From Chryseobacterium geocarposphaerae (GTDB lineage: Bacteria > Bacteroidota > Bacteroidia > Flavobacteriales > Weeksellaceae), in assembly GCF_002797535.1 (NCBI RefSeq), contig NZ_PGFD01000002.1, forward strand, positions 248,001 to 312,000: a stretch of 64,000 nucleotides of DNA. Reading direction: 5' to 3'. The translations under genes were made by a program, and so were the position numbers. The notes beneath the pieces are model-generated. The model had not been told where the DNA came from and ran no database searches. It saw only the letters and a program-made list of their open reading frames with translations. Position 1 is the first letter of the stretch, and each line of letters opens with the position of its first letter. Shown one piece after another: positions 15,667 through 25,058 of this stretch.

Positions 15667-16530
15667 ATGAAAGGAATTATTTTAGCAGGTGGTTCAGGAA
15701 CGAGATTATATCCTCTTACCATCGCCGTAAGCAAGCAACTGATGCCGGTTTATGATAAACCCATGATCTATTATCCGCTGTCCACATTGCTTCTGGCAGG
15801 AATTAAAGATATTTTGATCATCACCACGCCTCATGATCAGGCAGGATTTATCAAGCTTTTAGGAGATGGCTCACAAATCGGGTGCAATATAGAATATGTG
15901 GTTCAGCCCAGCCCTGATGGTCTTGCTCAAGCCTTCATCTTAGGAGATCAATTCATTGGGAATGATCCTGCAGCACTGGTTCTGGGTGATAATATTTTCT
16001 ACGGATCAGAAATGGGAACTCTGTTAAAAAATAAAACGAATCCCGATGGTGGTGTTGTTTTCGCCTACCACGTCTCGGATCCTGAAAGATATGGCGTTGT
16101 AGAATTTGATGAAGATTTTAAAGCAGTTTCCATTGAAGAAAAACCATTACAGCCAAAATCCAATTACGCAGTTCCGGGATTATATTTTTACGATAATGAC
16201 GTAGTTGAAATTGCAAAAAATATTAAACCATCTGCAAGAGGAGAGCTGGAGATTACAGACATCAACAATGTTTATCTTCAAAAAGGAAAGCTTGAAGTAG
16301 GAGTTCTGGACAGAGGAACAGCTTGGCTGGATACAGGAACTTTTGACTCACTTCATGATGCTTCAGAATTTGTAAGCGTTATTGAGAAAAGACAAGGCTT
16401 TAAGATCGGATGTATTGAAGAAATTGCATGGAGAAACAAATTCATCAATGATGAAAAACTCCTTGAAACCGCTACTAAATATGGCAAAAGCGGATATGGA
16501 GAATATCTTAAAAACTTAATAAAAAAGTAA
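15667..16530 (+). CDS. rfbA: Glucose-1-phosphate thymidylyltransferase
   Basis: This 287-residue nucleotidyltransferase makes dTDP-glucose from dTTP and glucose 1-phosphate. It begins [18 protein letters not shown], followed by [33 protein letters not shown] and [12 protein letters not shown], all standard for the RmlA family. Length is as expected. It provides the substrate of the RfbB encoded just upstream. A hairpin terminator follows, so ugd to rfbA may be one transcription unit. Confidence 0.97.
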   Translation: MKGIILAGGSGTRLYPLTIAVSKQLMPVYDKPMIYYPLSTLLLAGIKDILIITTPHDQAGFIKLLGDGSQIGCNIEYVVQPSPDGLAQAFILGDQFIGNDPAALVLGDNIFYGSEMGTLLKNKTNPDGGVVFAYHVSDPERYGVVEFDEDFKAVSIEEKPLQPKSNYAVPGLYFYDNDVVEIAKNIKPSARGELEITDINNVYLQKGKLEVGVLDRGTAWLDTGTFDSLHDASEFVSVIEKRQGFKIGCIEEIAWRNKFINDEKLLETATKYGKSGYGEYLKNLIKK

Positions 16531-16551
16531 CTTACAATTTAAAATATTGTT

Positions 16552-16582
16552 AAACTATCGGCTATAGATCGGTAGTTTTTTT
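16552..16582 (+). terminator. Terminator after rfbA
   Basis: AAACTATCG pairs with CGGTAGTTT (one G-U) across a 9-base loop, followed by a T run that ends at 16581. Confidence 0.7.
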
Positions 16583-16664
16583 GTTATCCCAACAAATATT
16601 AATACCTTAGTTCTTGCTTTTTTATTTATTGTAACAAAGTATTGAATCATTAAAAAACACACAG

Positions 16665-17513
16665 ATGGATCAACCACAAAAGTGGACGGAAACAATAGAA
16701 GATAAACATTCTTTATTTGACTTAAAATTAAAGGAAGTCTGGAAATATAAGGATCTTGTATATATGTTTGTGAAAAGAGATTTCGTCTCAAGCTTCAAGC
16801 AAACAATCTTAGGGCCTGTCTGGTTTTTTATTAACCCTATTTTAACCACTATTGTTTATTTAATTGTCTTTGGAAGAATTGCAAAGCTTCCTACAGATGG
16901 CTCCCCTCCTCTTTTATTCTATCTGGCAGGGGTAACTCTTTGGAATTATTTTTCCTCTGCTTTAACAGGAACTTCTTACACTTTTGCAGGAAATGCAGGA
17001 ATTTTCGGTAAAGTTTATTTTCCGAGACTCGTTACTCCTATTTCTATCGTCATTTCAAACTTGATGCGTTTTGGAGTCCAAATGTTTTTATTCGTAATTG
17101 TATGGGGTTATTATTTATCGAAGGGAGAAATACATCCTCATTGGTGGTGGATTTTAATTACTCCTTTCCTTATCTTTTTAATGGCTGTATTTGCTTTAGG
17201 AACAGGAATGATATTTTCATCTCTTACCACGAAATATAAAGACCTGAATATGATTTTAGGATTTGGTGTAAGCCTGTATATGTATGCAACCCCAGTTATT
17301 TATCCAGCTTCATCACTGACAGGAATATTCAAAAAAATATCATATTATAATCCTCTTACAGGTATTTTCGAATGTTTTAAATATTCTTGGATTGGGGTTG
17401 GAGATTTCTCTCCGTTAATGCTGGGAATCAGCACCATTATAATTTTTGTTATCTTTATGATAGGTCTTGTCATCTTTAATAAAGTTGAAAAAACATTTAT
17501 GGACACTGTTTAA
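16665..17513 (+). CDS. wzm: Polysaccharide ABC exporter, permease subunit
   Basis: This 282-residue integral membrane protein of the ABC-2 type has a cytoplasmic N-terminus (VKRDFVSSFKQTILGPVWFF) and about six transmembrane segments. With the ATPase encoded next it should move lipid-linked O-antigen or capsule across the inner membrane. FKQTILGPVWFFINPI and YNPLTGIFECFKYSW are typical of Wzm/KpsM-like permeases. It lies 42 bp before wzt. The upstream terminator and the 130-bp gap suggest its own promoter. Confidence 0.92.
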   Translation: MDQPQKWTETIEDKHSLFDLKLKEVWKYKDLVYMFVKRDFVSSFKQTILGPVWFFINPILTTIVYLIVFGRIAKLPTDGSPPLLFYLAGVTLWNYFSSALTGTSYTFAGNAGIFGKVYFPRLVTPISIVISNLMRFGVQMFLFVIVWGYYLSKGEIHPHWWWILITPFLIFLMAVFALGTGMIFSSLTTKYKDLNMILGFGVSLYMYATPVIYPASSLTGIFKKISYYNPLTGIFECFKYSWIGVGDFSPLMLGISTIIIFVIFMIGLVIFNKVEKTFMDTV

Positions 17514-17555
17514 TGAAGACAATTTGAAGTTTTTAACACTATAGAAGTAATATAA

Positions 17556-18797
17556 ATGCTAGCTTTAAAAGCAGAAAACATATCAAAGCAATATCGTCTT
17601 GGCCAAGTGGGAACCGGGACGCTCTCTCATGACCTTAACCGGTTTTGGCATACAATAAGGGGTAAAGAAGACCCTTACCTAAAGATAGGCGAAACCAATG
17701 ACAGATCTGTAAAGGGCAGCTCAGATTATGTTTGGTCCTTACGGGATATTAATTTCGAGATTGAACAGGGAGATGCGGTAGGAATTATCGGAAGAAACGG
17801 CGCCGGGAAATCAACCCTCCTAAAATTATTAAGTAAAGTAACTAAACCTACTACTGGAAAGATATACACCAACGGAAGAATTGCGTCTCTTTTAGAAGTG
17901 GGAACGGGCTTTCACCCTGAAATGACGGGCCGTGAAAATGTTTTTTTGAACGGAGCGATCCTGGGAATGACCCGCAAAGAAATTACCAGAAAATTTGATG
18001 AAATTGTAGACTTTTCCGGAGTAGAAAGATATATTGATACTCCTGTAAAAAGATATTCATCAGGAATGTATGTCCGTTTAGCATTTGCTGTTGCAGCCCA
18101 TCTAGAATCTGAAATTCTTATTGTAGACGAAGTTTTAGCGGTTGGTGATGCCGAATTTCAGAAAAAATGTCTTGGGAAAATGGGTGACGTAAGTAAAGGT
18201 GAAGGAAGAACTATTTTATTTGTAAGTCATAATATGCTGGCAATAAAAAAATTATGCAACAAAGGTATTCTTTTAGAAAAGGGTTTATTAAAGCATTCGG
18301 CAGAAATTAATGATGTTATAAGCATTTATACTCACAATGCTGAAAGTGAAGAAATAATTCCGAATTCAAATAAGGAAATTTATTTGAAGGACTTTAAAAG
18401 CTATGCTAAAAACGACAGAGAAAGCAATTTACAAACTACTCAAAATGGAATTTTAGAATTCCACATTCATTCGCATAAAAATATAAAGAATATAAACATT
18501 GGGATTGGTTTTAATGATGATTTAGGCAACCGTTTATTCACTCCATTTTCTGCACACTTTCAGAAGAATTTCGATTTAGAAACAGGCGAAAATATAATTT
18601 ATTGTGAAATTGAAAATTTCCCTTTAAAATCTGGAAAATATACTTGCGAAATTTATATTGGTGATCGTTCTCAGGTATTCGATTATTATGATAAAGGCTT
18701 ACAAGTTAATGTAAAAGATAATTACACTATAGAAAAGCCTGATTATTCTCAGGGATATTTTATAGTGAATCAAAATTGGACAAATGAAAGAAAATAA
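17556..18797 (+). CDS. wzt: Polysaccharide ABC exporter, ATPase subunit with C-terminal glycan-binding extension
   Basis: This 413-residue protein has an ABC nucleotide-binding domain with Walker A GRNGAGKST (79-87), signature YSSGMYVRLAFA (about 167) and Walker B ILIVDEVLAVGD (about 187). The H-loop is in LFVSHNML. Residues from about 250 form an extra beta-rich domain that resembles Wzt C-terminal domains. In some systems these bind the modified non-reducing end of the polymer before export. The nearby methyltransferases fit such a capping-and-recognition scheme, by inference. It overlaps the following methyltransferase gene by 14 bp. Confidence 0.92.
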   Translation: MLALKAENISKQYRLGQVGTGTLSHDLNRFWHTIRGKEDPYLKIGETNDRSVKGSSDYVWSLRDINFEIEQGDAVGIIGRNGAGKSTLLKLLSKVTKPTTGKIYTNGRIASLLEVGTGFHPEMTGRENVFLNGAILGMTRKEITRKFDEIVDFSGVERYIDTPVKRYSSGMYVRLAFAVAAHLESEILIVDEVLAVGDAEFQKKCLGKMGDVSKGEGRTILFVSHNMLAIKKLCNKGILLEKGLLKHSAEINDVISIYTHNAESEEIIPNSNKEIYLKDFKSYAKNDRESNLQTTQNGILEFHIHSHKNIKNINIGIGFNDDLGNRLFTPFSAHFQKNFDLETGENIIYCEIENFPLKSGKYTCEIYIGDRSQVFDYYDKGLQVNVKDNYTIEKPDYSQGYFIVNQNWTNERK

Positions 18798-19566
18798 TCT
18801 AGAAGAAGAATTATTTTGTACAAATTTCGAGCTCAGAAACCTTTCTGACTTATTGGTTTATGGCAAAGCTGAAAGATGGGTATATGGCTTTATGCTTAAA
18901 AGGTATGAAGACGAACATCTAAACCGTTATTTGTATGCCCTGCAATATACTTCCCAAAAAAAAGTTTTGGATATAGCTTGTGGTTGTGGATATGGTACAT
19001 TTTTAATGGCAGAAAAGGGAGCGGAATCTGTTATCGGGGTTGATTTAAGTGAGGACGCTATACGATATGGAAACCACAGATATGCCCGTCAAAACTTAAA
19101 AAGGTTTGTTGCTGATGCTACAACATTTAATCATGACTATTTATTTGATATCATTGTAAGCTTTGAAACGATAGAGCATATTCCTGATTATTCAGGTTTT
19201 ATTGAAAACTTATACCGTAACTTATCTGATAACGGAACCCTACTGATTTCAACTCCAATTACCAAAACAACGACTACTTCTCCCCAAAACCCCTATCATA
19301 TGATTGAGTGGAACTTCTATGATTTCCAAAATTTGTTTAAAGACAAATTTGATATTGTAGAAATAATGATTCAGGAAGTACTAATTCAGGAAGAAAGTAA
19401 AAGGAAAGAATACAACATAAAAAACAGAATTTTAAATCGGATATCAAAAGAAAATTTAAAAACCATTAAAGGTAAAAGTATTGAAAAATTTACTGGCCAG
19501 TACAACATGAACCAATGCAAAGAAGGATATCAGATTTTAGTGCTCAAAAAAAAGCCAAAACAATAA
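18784..19566 (+). CDS. SAM-dependent methyltransferase
   Basis: This 260-residue class I methyltransferase has motif I VLDIACGCGYGTFLM near residue 61, VIGVDLSEDAI, and IIVSFETIEHIPDY at the motif IV region. Overlap with wzt suggests co-translation and a role tied to the exporter. A methyl group at the non-reducing terminus is a known chain-length signal recognised by Wzt extensions, so it may cap the polymer. The acceptor cannot be seen from sequence; O-methylation of a sugar is the simplest guess. Confidence 0.85.
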   Translation: MKENNLEEELFCTNFELRNLSDLLVYGKAERWVYGFMLKRYEDEHLNRYLYALQYTSQKKVLDIACGCGYGTFLMAEKGAESVIGVDLSEDAIRYGNHRYARQNLKRFVADATTFNHDYLFDIIVSFETIEHIPDYSGFIENLYRNLSDNGTLLISTPITKTTTTSPQNPYHMIEWNFYDFQNLFKDKFDIVEIMIQEVLIQEESKRKEYNIKNRILNRISKENLKTIKGKSIEKFTGQYNMNQCKEGYQILVLKKKPKQ

Positions 19567-19585
19567 AAAATATTCAAAATATATT

Positions 19586-20488
19586 GTGAATAAACTCGCC
19601 ATCGTTATACCATATTATAAAATTGATTTCTTTGAGGACACGATAAAATCTGTAGTCGCTCAAAGCAATAAAAATTTTACACTGTATATAGGAAACGATG
19701 CAAGTCCTGATAATCCCTTACCCATTATAGAAAAATACGCTTCAGATTTATCTTATTTTTATTTTGACTATACAGAAAATCTTGGAGGGAAAAACTTAGC
19801 ATTGCAATGGGAAAGAATTTTAGACAATATACAAGAAGAATGGTTTCAGATCTTGGGAGATGATGATATCATTGCTGAAAACTTTGTTGAAGAATTTTAC
19901 AACAATCTTTCGCAAATTGAAGAAAAAAAAGCGTCAGTGGTAAAATTTTCTCACCAGTGGATTGATGAAGATGATCAGCTTATTAAAGATTTCGAATATC
20001 CGTTTACGGAAATTGCGCCTCAGGATTTTTTTTTAAAGAAATACCATGATGAAATAAAAAGCAGTCTTTCTGAAAACATTTTTAAAACAACCATTTACAG
20101 AAAATATAAATTTGAGAAGATTCCTTTAGCATGGGGAAGTGATGATTTTGCAATTTTGGCTTTTGCTAACAATCGTAATATTATTTACCTAAAAAATGCA
20201 AAAGTACAAGTAAGAATAAGTACAAAATCAATTTCCGGATCTAACGAATATAATCGACTAAAAGACCAGGCATTGCATCAGATGAAAGCCATTATTATCA
20301 CTAAATATTCTAATTTCTTTTCATTTGACTTCATCAATAAGACCATTCAGCAATACATCTCTCAAAGTTATCAGAAAGGTGACCGCTTCTATTATCCTGT
20401 AATTTTTTATTATCTTAAACATTTCAAAATCATCAACTTCTTAAAAGCTTTAAAAAAAGCGTATTATATTTATAAAAAGCATGCCTGA
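19586..20488 (+). CDS. Family 2 glycosyltransferase
   Basis: This 300-residue enzyme has a GT-A N-terminus: LAIVIPYYKIDFFEDTI, IGNDASPDNPLP and the DxD region ILGDDDIIAENF (about 90). The C-terminal third is less conserved and rich in Lys, Tyr and Phe, without clear membrane spans. The start is GTG at 19586, just before the conserved NKLAIVIPYY. It overlaps the next glycosyltransferase by 8 bp. It presumably adds one sugar during repeat-unit assembly on the cytoplasmic face; donor and acceptor are unknown. Confidence 0.87.
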   Translation: MNKLAIVIPYYKIDFFEDTIKSVVAQSNKNFTLYIGNDASPDNPLPIIEKYASDLSYFYFDYTENLGGKNLALQWERILDNIQEEWFQILGDDDIIAENFVEEFYNNLSQIEEKKASVVKFSHQWIDEDDQLIKDFEYPFTEIAPQDFFLKKYHDEIKSSLSENIFKTTIYRKYKFEKIPLAWGSDDFAILAFANNRNIIYLKNAKVQVRISTKSISGSNEYNRLKDQALHQMKAIIITKYSNFFSFDFINKTIQQYISQSYQKGDRFYYPVIFYYLKHFKIINFLKALKKAYYIYKKHA

Positions 20489-21305
20489 AATTTCCATCAT
20501 AGTTCCATGTTACAATCAAGCGCAATATTTGGATGAATGCTTGCAATCTGTACTCAATCAGACTTATCAGGATTGGGAATGTATTATTGTAGATGATGGT
20601 TCTCCCGATAATACGGAAAAAATTGTTGAGAAATGGATTGAAAAAGATTCCAGGCTTATATATATAAAAAAAGAAAACGGAGGTGTTTCATCTGCAAGAA
20701 ATTCCGGTATTGAAAAAGCTAACGGAAAATGGATTCTTCCGCTAGATGGTGATGATAAAATTAATCCCTTGCTTTTAGAATTAGCCTCAAAAGAATTTGA
20801 GTCCAATCCTGATATTATCTATTGTAATGCAGAGTTTTTCGGAGAAAAGTCTGGAGAAGTCTATCTTGAAGATTTTAACCCTACCACCTTGATTTTCGAA
20901 AACCAATTACTTTGTACCGCTTTTTATAAAAAAGAAGATTGGAAAAAAGTTGGTGGGTATGATGAAAATATGCATTTAGGCTATGAAGATTGGGAATTCT
21001 GGATCGGATTAACCCAGCTCAAAGGAGACTCCCTGAATGTTAGAAAAGTCCAATATACCGGGCTTTTTTACAGAATAAAAAAACAGTCCAGAAATACAGA
21101 AGCCGTACAGAATATAAATAATTTGAAACTAAGATTTTATATTTTCGAAAAACATAAGCAGTTCTATTTTGAAAATCTGGAAAACTATAAGAAAATTGCA
21201 CTGGAAAATAAAAGATTGAACCGTAGAATTGAATATCTTGAAAAGCATCTTAACAGCAAAAGGGTTCAAATCATCAATAAAATTTTAAGTATTTTTAAAT
21301 TCTAG
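20481..21305 (+). CDS. Family 2 glycosyltransferase
   Basis: This 274-residue protein opens with ISIIVPCYNQAQYLDECL, then IIVDDGSPDNTEKI, ARNSGIEKANGKWILPLDGDDKI (DxD near residue 93) and LGYEDWEFW, all standard GT2 features. The C-terminal 45 residues are strongly charged and may form a coiled coil (KKIALENKRLNRRIEYLEKHL). It overlaps the preceding gene, so the two should be produced together. Its place in the polysaccharide cluster indicates repeat-unit assembly. The sugar transferred is unknown. Confidence 0.9.
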   Translation: MPEISIIVPCYNQAQYLDECLQSVLNQTYQDWECIIVDDGSPDNTEKIVEKWIEKDSRLIYIKKENGGVSSARNSGIEKANGKWILPLDGDDKINPLLLELASKEFESNPDIIYCNAEFFGEKSGEVYLEDFNPTTLIFENQLLCTAFYKKEDWKKVGGYDENMHLGYEDWEFWIGLTQLKGDSLNVRKVQYTGLFYRIKKQSRNTEAVQNINNLKLRFYIFEKHKQFYFENLENYKKIALENKRLNRRIEYLEKHLNSKRVQIINKILSIFKF

Positions 21306-21317
21306 ATCAAAAATAAA

Positions 21318-22502
21318 GTGAATCATTCAAAAAAAATCCTTGTTATTTCTCATGAAGCTTCTTTATCGGGTGCTCCCATTTTACTGTTAAGCATTCTGAA
21401 AAAACTTACAGAAGAACGGGCACACTACAAAATTGACGTTTTACTCATCAGAAGCGGGCAGCTTTATGAAGATTTTGCCAAAATTTCAGATAATAAAATA
21501 ATTGTTGCATCCTATTACAACCAGTCTTTTTCGTTTGTAAAGAGAAACCTGAAAAAATTCCAGTCCACTTTTTTTCCGAAACCTCAAACAAAAGAAGAGC
21601 AAATCAGGGAAATAACAAAACGGCTTCTTCAAAACAATTATAATTTAGTATATGCCAATACTGCTGAGACACTAATTTGGACACTTCCTTTTTATGAAAG
21701 AAAAATACCCACCATTGTTGCAATTCACGAGTTGGCTTTTGGTATAGAAAGTGCTTATTCAGTTGAGTTTATAAAGAAAAATATTTCAAAGGTTTCAAAA
21801 ATAATCGCAGGATCCAGCTCTGTAAAAGAAAATTTAGTTCAGAAATATGGTGCTGATTCTGAAAAAATTGAAGTTATTCATTCATTTGTTGACGAAAAAA
21901 TTCAGATACAAAAAAGCGAACAGATCCTAAAACAGGAATTGGGGATTTCCAAAGATGAAGTTGTTCTGGGCATTGCAAGTTCACAGGAACTCAGAAAAGG
22001 TACAGAACTAGTCCCTCTTCTCGTAAAAAAGATCTCAGAAAAAACAAATAAAGATTTCAAATTTATTAACCTTGGAGGCTCATCTCAAACCGGACCTGTA
22101 AAGTGTTCAAAACTTGATGCCGAAAAATTGGGTGTATCTGACAAAATTATCTATATAGATCATAATAAAACCGCTAATGATTATATCAATATTTTTGATA
22201 TTTTCATTTTACTTTCCAGGGAAGATCCTTTTCCGTTAGTAATGCTTACCGCTGCAAAGCTGGCAAAATCTATTGTCGCATTTGAAAAAAGTGGTGGTGC
22301 AGAAGAGTTTTTAGCCAACAATAACGGAGTCCTTTGCCCTTATCTTGATCTTGATGAAATGGCTTCCAAAATTGTTGATTTAATGGAATCCAGAGAATTA
22401 AGAGAAGCTTACGGCAATAAAATTAATACAAGATTACAAAATGATTTTTCGGAGACAAAACTTCAGGAGAGCATATTCAGTTTAATTGACCAATTGATTT
22501 AA
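21318..22502 (+). CDS. Family 4 glycosyltransferase
   Basis: This 394-residue enzyme has a GT-B layout. The N-terminal domain starts ILVISHEASLSGAPILLLSIL. The C-terminal donor-binding domain contains LGIASSQELRKGTELV and the E(x7)E-type region REDPFPLVMLTAAKLAKSIVAFEKSGGAEEF. This is the retaining GT4 pattern. The start is GTG at 21318. It is in an uninterrupted run of plus-strand glycosyltransferase genes and probably adds a sugar to the growing repeat unit. Confidence 0.88.
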   Translation: MNHSKKILVISHEASLSGAPILLLSILKKLTEERAHYKIDVLLIRSGQLYEDFAKISDNKIIVASYYNQSFSFVKRNLKKFQSTFFPKPQTKEEQIREITKRLLQNNYNLVYANTAETLIWTLPFYERKIPTIVAIHELAFGIESAYSVEFIKKNISKVSKIIAGSSSVKENLVQKYGADSEKIEVIHSFVDEKIQIQKSEQILKQELGISKDEVVLGIASSQELRKGTELVPLLVKKISEKTNKDFKFINLGGSSQTGPVKCSKLDAEKLGVSDKIIYIDHNKTANDYINIFDIFILLSREDPFPLVMLTAAKLAKSIVAFEKSGGAEEFLANNNGVLCPYLDLDEMASKIVDLMESRELREAYGNKINTRLQNDFSETKLQESIFSLIDQLI

Positions 22503-22506
22503 ATCT

Positions 22507-23370
22507 ATGATTTCAATAATAGTTTCGTCATATCAGGAAAATGATTTCAGCAGGTTTTCAAAAAGCGTGCACGAAACTATCGGAATTCCGGATTTTGAAA
22601 TCATTAAAGTCTGGAATCCTAATTTAATGAGCATCACAGAAGCCTATAATTTAGGAGCAGAGAAATCGAAATATGAAATTCTATTGTTCATTCATGAAGA
22701 CATTGTTTTTCATACCGAAAATTGGGGAGAAAAGCTAATACATCATTTAAACAATCCAGAAGTTGGCGTTATTGGCGTTGCGGGATCATCATATGTTCCA
22801 GTTGCTCCTTCCAGTTGGACAGTTTCAAAAGAATATAATGTTGTAAATATCTTACAAAGTGATAAAAAAAATCCGATAATAGAACACTTACAATCTGTTC
22901 ATCAACAAATGACAAAAGTATACACTATTGACGGAGTTTTTATGGCGATTACTAAAAAGAACTTTAATACAATTAAATTCAATGAAGAGATAAATGGATT
23001 TCACGGCTATGATCTTGATTTCAGCTTAAGAACCGCAAAAACATTTCAAAATTATATCGTAAACGATATTCTTGTCCAACACTTTTCAAAAGGCAACCGT
23101 GATAAAAAATGGCTGGATGCTAATATTAAAATTAAAGAAAAAATAGGCAGTAATTTTCCTCATCAAAAAAACTCCGAAACAGAAAAAAATATTTTTCTTT
23201 CCTTTCTCTATCAATACTTTATTTATTACCCGGTAAATTCAAAAAATATTTTTTTTACTATGAAATTTTTTCCTTTTAAACACCTTACATTTCAGGATAA
23301 GGTTTTAATTTTAAAGAAATATTTTAATTATATTAGATTTTCATCTGAAATTAATAAAAAAACACAATGA
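22507..23370 (+). CDS. Glycosyltransferase with a GT2/StrF-like fold
   Basis: The 287-residue product starts MISIIVSSYQENDFSRF and has a GT-A-like middle, LLFIHEDIVFHTENW (acidic metal-binding region near residue 63). GVAGSSYVP, IDGVFMAI and FHGYDLDFSLR follow. This resembles the StrF-type branch of glycosyltransferase-like proteins, where HEDIVF replaces the classical DxD context. The C-terminal 70 residues are Phe/Lys-rich. Its stop overlaps the following gene by 4 bp. The donor sugar is unknown. Confidence 0.75.
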   Translation: MISIIVSSYQENDFSRFSKSVHETIGIPDFEIIKVWNPNLMSITEAYNLGAEKSKYEILLFIHEDIVFHTENWGEKLIHHLNNPEVGVIGVAGSSYVPVAPSSWTVSKEYNVVNILQSDKKNPIIEHLQSVHQQMTKVYTIDGVFMAITKKNFNTIKFNEEINGFHGYDLDFSLRTAKTFQNYIVNDILVQHFSKGNRDKKWLDANIKIKEKIGSNFPHQKNSETEKNIFLSFLYQYFIYYPVNSKNIFFTMKFFPFKHLTFQDKVLILKKYFNYIRFSSEINKKTQ

Positions 23371-24035
23371 TTGTAGGAAACGGACTTATTGCAAAATCTT
23401 TAAAAAATATAGACTCGGAAAACATTCTGTTCTTTGCTTCAGGAGTATCCAACTCACTGGAAACAAAAGATATTGAGTTTCAAAGGGAGTTTAATCTTCT
23501 TAAAAAAAACATTGAACAGTTTCCGGATATGCTTTTGATTTATTTTTCAACATTAAGCATCAATGACAGATCGAAAGCGGACAGCTTATATGTACAACAC
23601 AAGAAGAAAATTGAAGGGTATATTCAAGATCACTCAAAACAATTCAGTATTCTCAGGATTGGAAATATTGTAGGAACAGGAGGAAACCCTAATACATTAT
23701 TCAATTATCTTAAACATCAGATTGCTCAAAATTCAGAATTTGTGTTGCACACGAAAGCAAGAAGGCTTTTAGTAGACATCGAAGATATTTCGGAGTTTAT
23801 AAGAGTATCCAATCATAGTATTCAAAATAAAATTGTTGATTTTTCGTATCCTTACCATTATGATTTAAAAGAAATTATAATGGCTATTGAAAATATAATC
23901 AAGCAAAAAGCTTCCTATAAAGAAATCGAAGATGGTGATTTTTATAAAATTGATTTTGAGGATCATGTAAAAGATTTTTTTACAGAAAAAGATGCTTCCA
24001 TCTATTTAAAAAAATTAGCAGAAAAATATATTTAA
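23367..24035 (+). CDS. Short NAD(P)-dependent epimerase/dehydratase-like protein
   Basis: This 222-residue protein begins with a compressed Rossmann motif, MIVGNGLIAKSL. It has a Ser-Thr-rich strand, IYFSTLSIND, followed by YVQHKKKIE, which fits the YxxxK catalytic pair of SDR enzymes, and ILRIGNIVGTGG. It is much shorter than normal sugar epimerases (300 or more residues), mostly in the substrate-binding half. It may be a reductase of a sugar intermediate or a degenerate family member. Tight 4-bp overlap upstream and immediate adjacency downstream place it in the operon. Confidence 0.7.
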   Translation: MIVGNGLIAKSLKNIDSENILFFASGVSNSLETKDIEFQREFNLLKKNIEQFPDMLLIYFSTLSINDRSKADSLYVQHKKKIEGYIQDHSKQFSILRIGNIVGTGGNPNTLFNYLKHQIAQNSEFVLHTKARRLLVDIEDISEFIRVSNHSIQNKIVDFSYPYHYDLKEIIMAIENIIKQKASYKEIEDGDFYKIDFEDHVKDFFTEKDASIYLKKLAEKYI

Positions 24036-24956
24036 ATGCCAAGGATATACGTCATAGTCGTCACCTATAATGCCATGAAATGGGCAGAAAAATGTTTTAG
24101 CAGTCTTAAATCATCTTCTGCGCCTGTTACATGCATCGTTATTGATAATGGCTCAACAGACGGGACACAACATTTCATTCAGACTCATTTTCCTGAGATA
24201 GATTTCATCCAATCCGAAAAAAATTTAGGATTTGGAAAGGCCAATAATATCGGAATAGAAAAGGCATATAAAAACGGAGCGGATTTTTTCTACCTGATGA
24301 ATCAGGACGCCTGGATTTATCCCGATAGCATTGAAAAATTACTGAAAGCCTATGAAACCCATCCCAATCAAAAAGAAATAGGTATTTTAAGTCCTATGCA
24401 TCTGGATGGGAGCGAACAACTTCTCGATATTTTTTTAGATAAGTATATTGCCCATAATTTTGAAAAAAACCGATTAATTTCTGATCTGTATTTTCAAAAG
24501 TTAAAGCCCTTTTACGAAATGAATTTCGTGAATGCTGCCCATTGGCTTATTCCCAGAAGCACAATTGAAACAGTGGGAGGATTCAATCCTTACTTTTTCC
24601 ATTATGGGGAAGACACAGAATATGTAAACAGAGTTCATTTCCATCAAAAGAAAATTCTTCTTATCCCCGACAGCAAAGTCGTTCATGACGGAAAACAGAA
24701 CCTAAAAAAAGTAGATCCTAAAATATATGAGAATCTTAGTATCGAAACTAAAATGATCAATCCTAATCTTCCCAATGCTATCGCTTTTGAAAAAAAATCT
24801 TTGCGGAAAAGCATTCTCAAAAACCTTTTAGCAGGGAATACATCCGAATATAAAATATTACTAGAAAAATACCGGAAGGTTTCAAAAGAAGAGAAAAAGC
24901 TCTCAGCAATTAGAAATCAGGTACAACAAATTGGTTTGACTTTTCTAAATACCTAA
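24036..24956 (+). CDS. Family 2 glycosyltransferase (rhamnosyltransferase-like)
   Basis: This 306-residue protein begins IYVIVVTYNAMKWAEKCF and then shows CIVIDNGSTDGTQ, NLGFGKANNIGI, FYLMNQDAW (acidic site near 90), NAAHWLIPR and FFHYGEDTEYVNRV. This set is typical of WbbL/RfbF-like transferases, many of which use dTDP-rhamnose. RfbA and RfbB in the same cluster fit a dTDP-6-deoxysugar donor, but RfbC and RfbD are absent here. Its start codon follows the previous stop directly. Confidence 0.88.
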   Translation: MPRIYVIVVTYNAMKWAEKCFSSLKSSSAPVTCIVIDNGSTDGTQHFIQTHFPEIDFIQSEKNLGFGKANNIGIEKAYKNGADFFYLMNQDAWIYPDSIEKLLKAYETHPNQKEIGILSPMHLDGSEQLLDIFLDKYIAHNFEKNRLISDLYFQKLKPFYEMNFVNAAHWLIPRSTIETVGGFNPYFFHYGEDTEYVNRVHFHQKKILLIPDSKVVHDGKQNLKKVDPKIYENLSIETKMINPNLPNAIAFEKKSLRKSILKNLLAGNTSEYKILLEKYRKVSKEEKKLSAIRNQVQQIGLTFLNT

Positions 24957-25058
24957 ATTTGATATACAGCAACCAAAGAATGATTTATTTATACCTATAA
25001 AAGAATCGCAATCTGTTCTAGTGTGAGAAAACAATTTGTTTAAAGAAGAAATAAAAAT

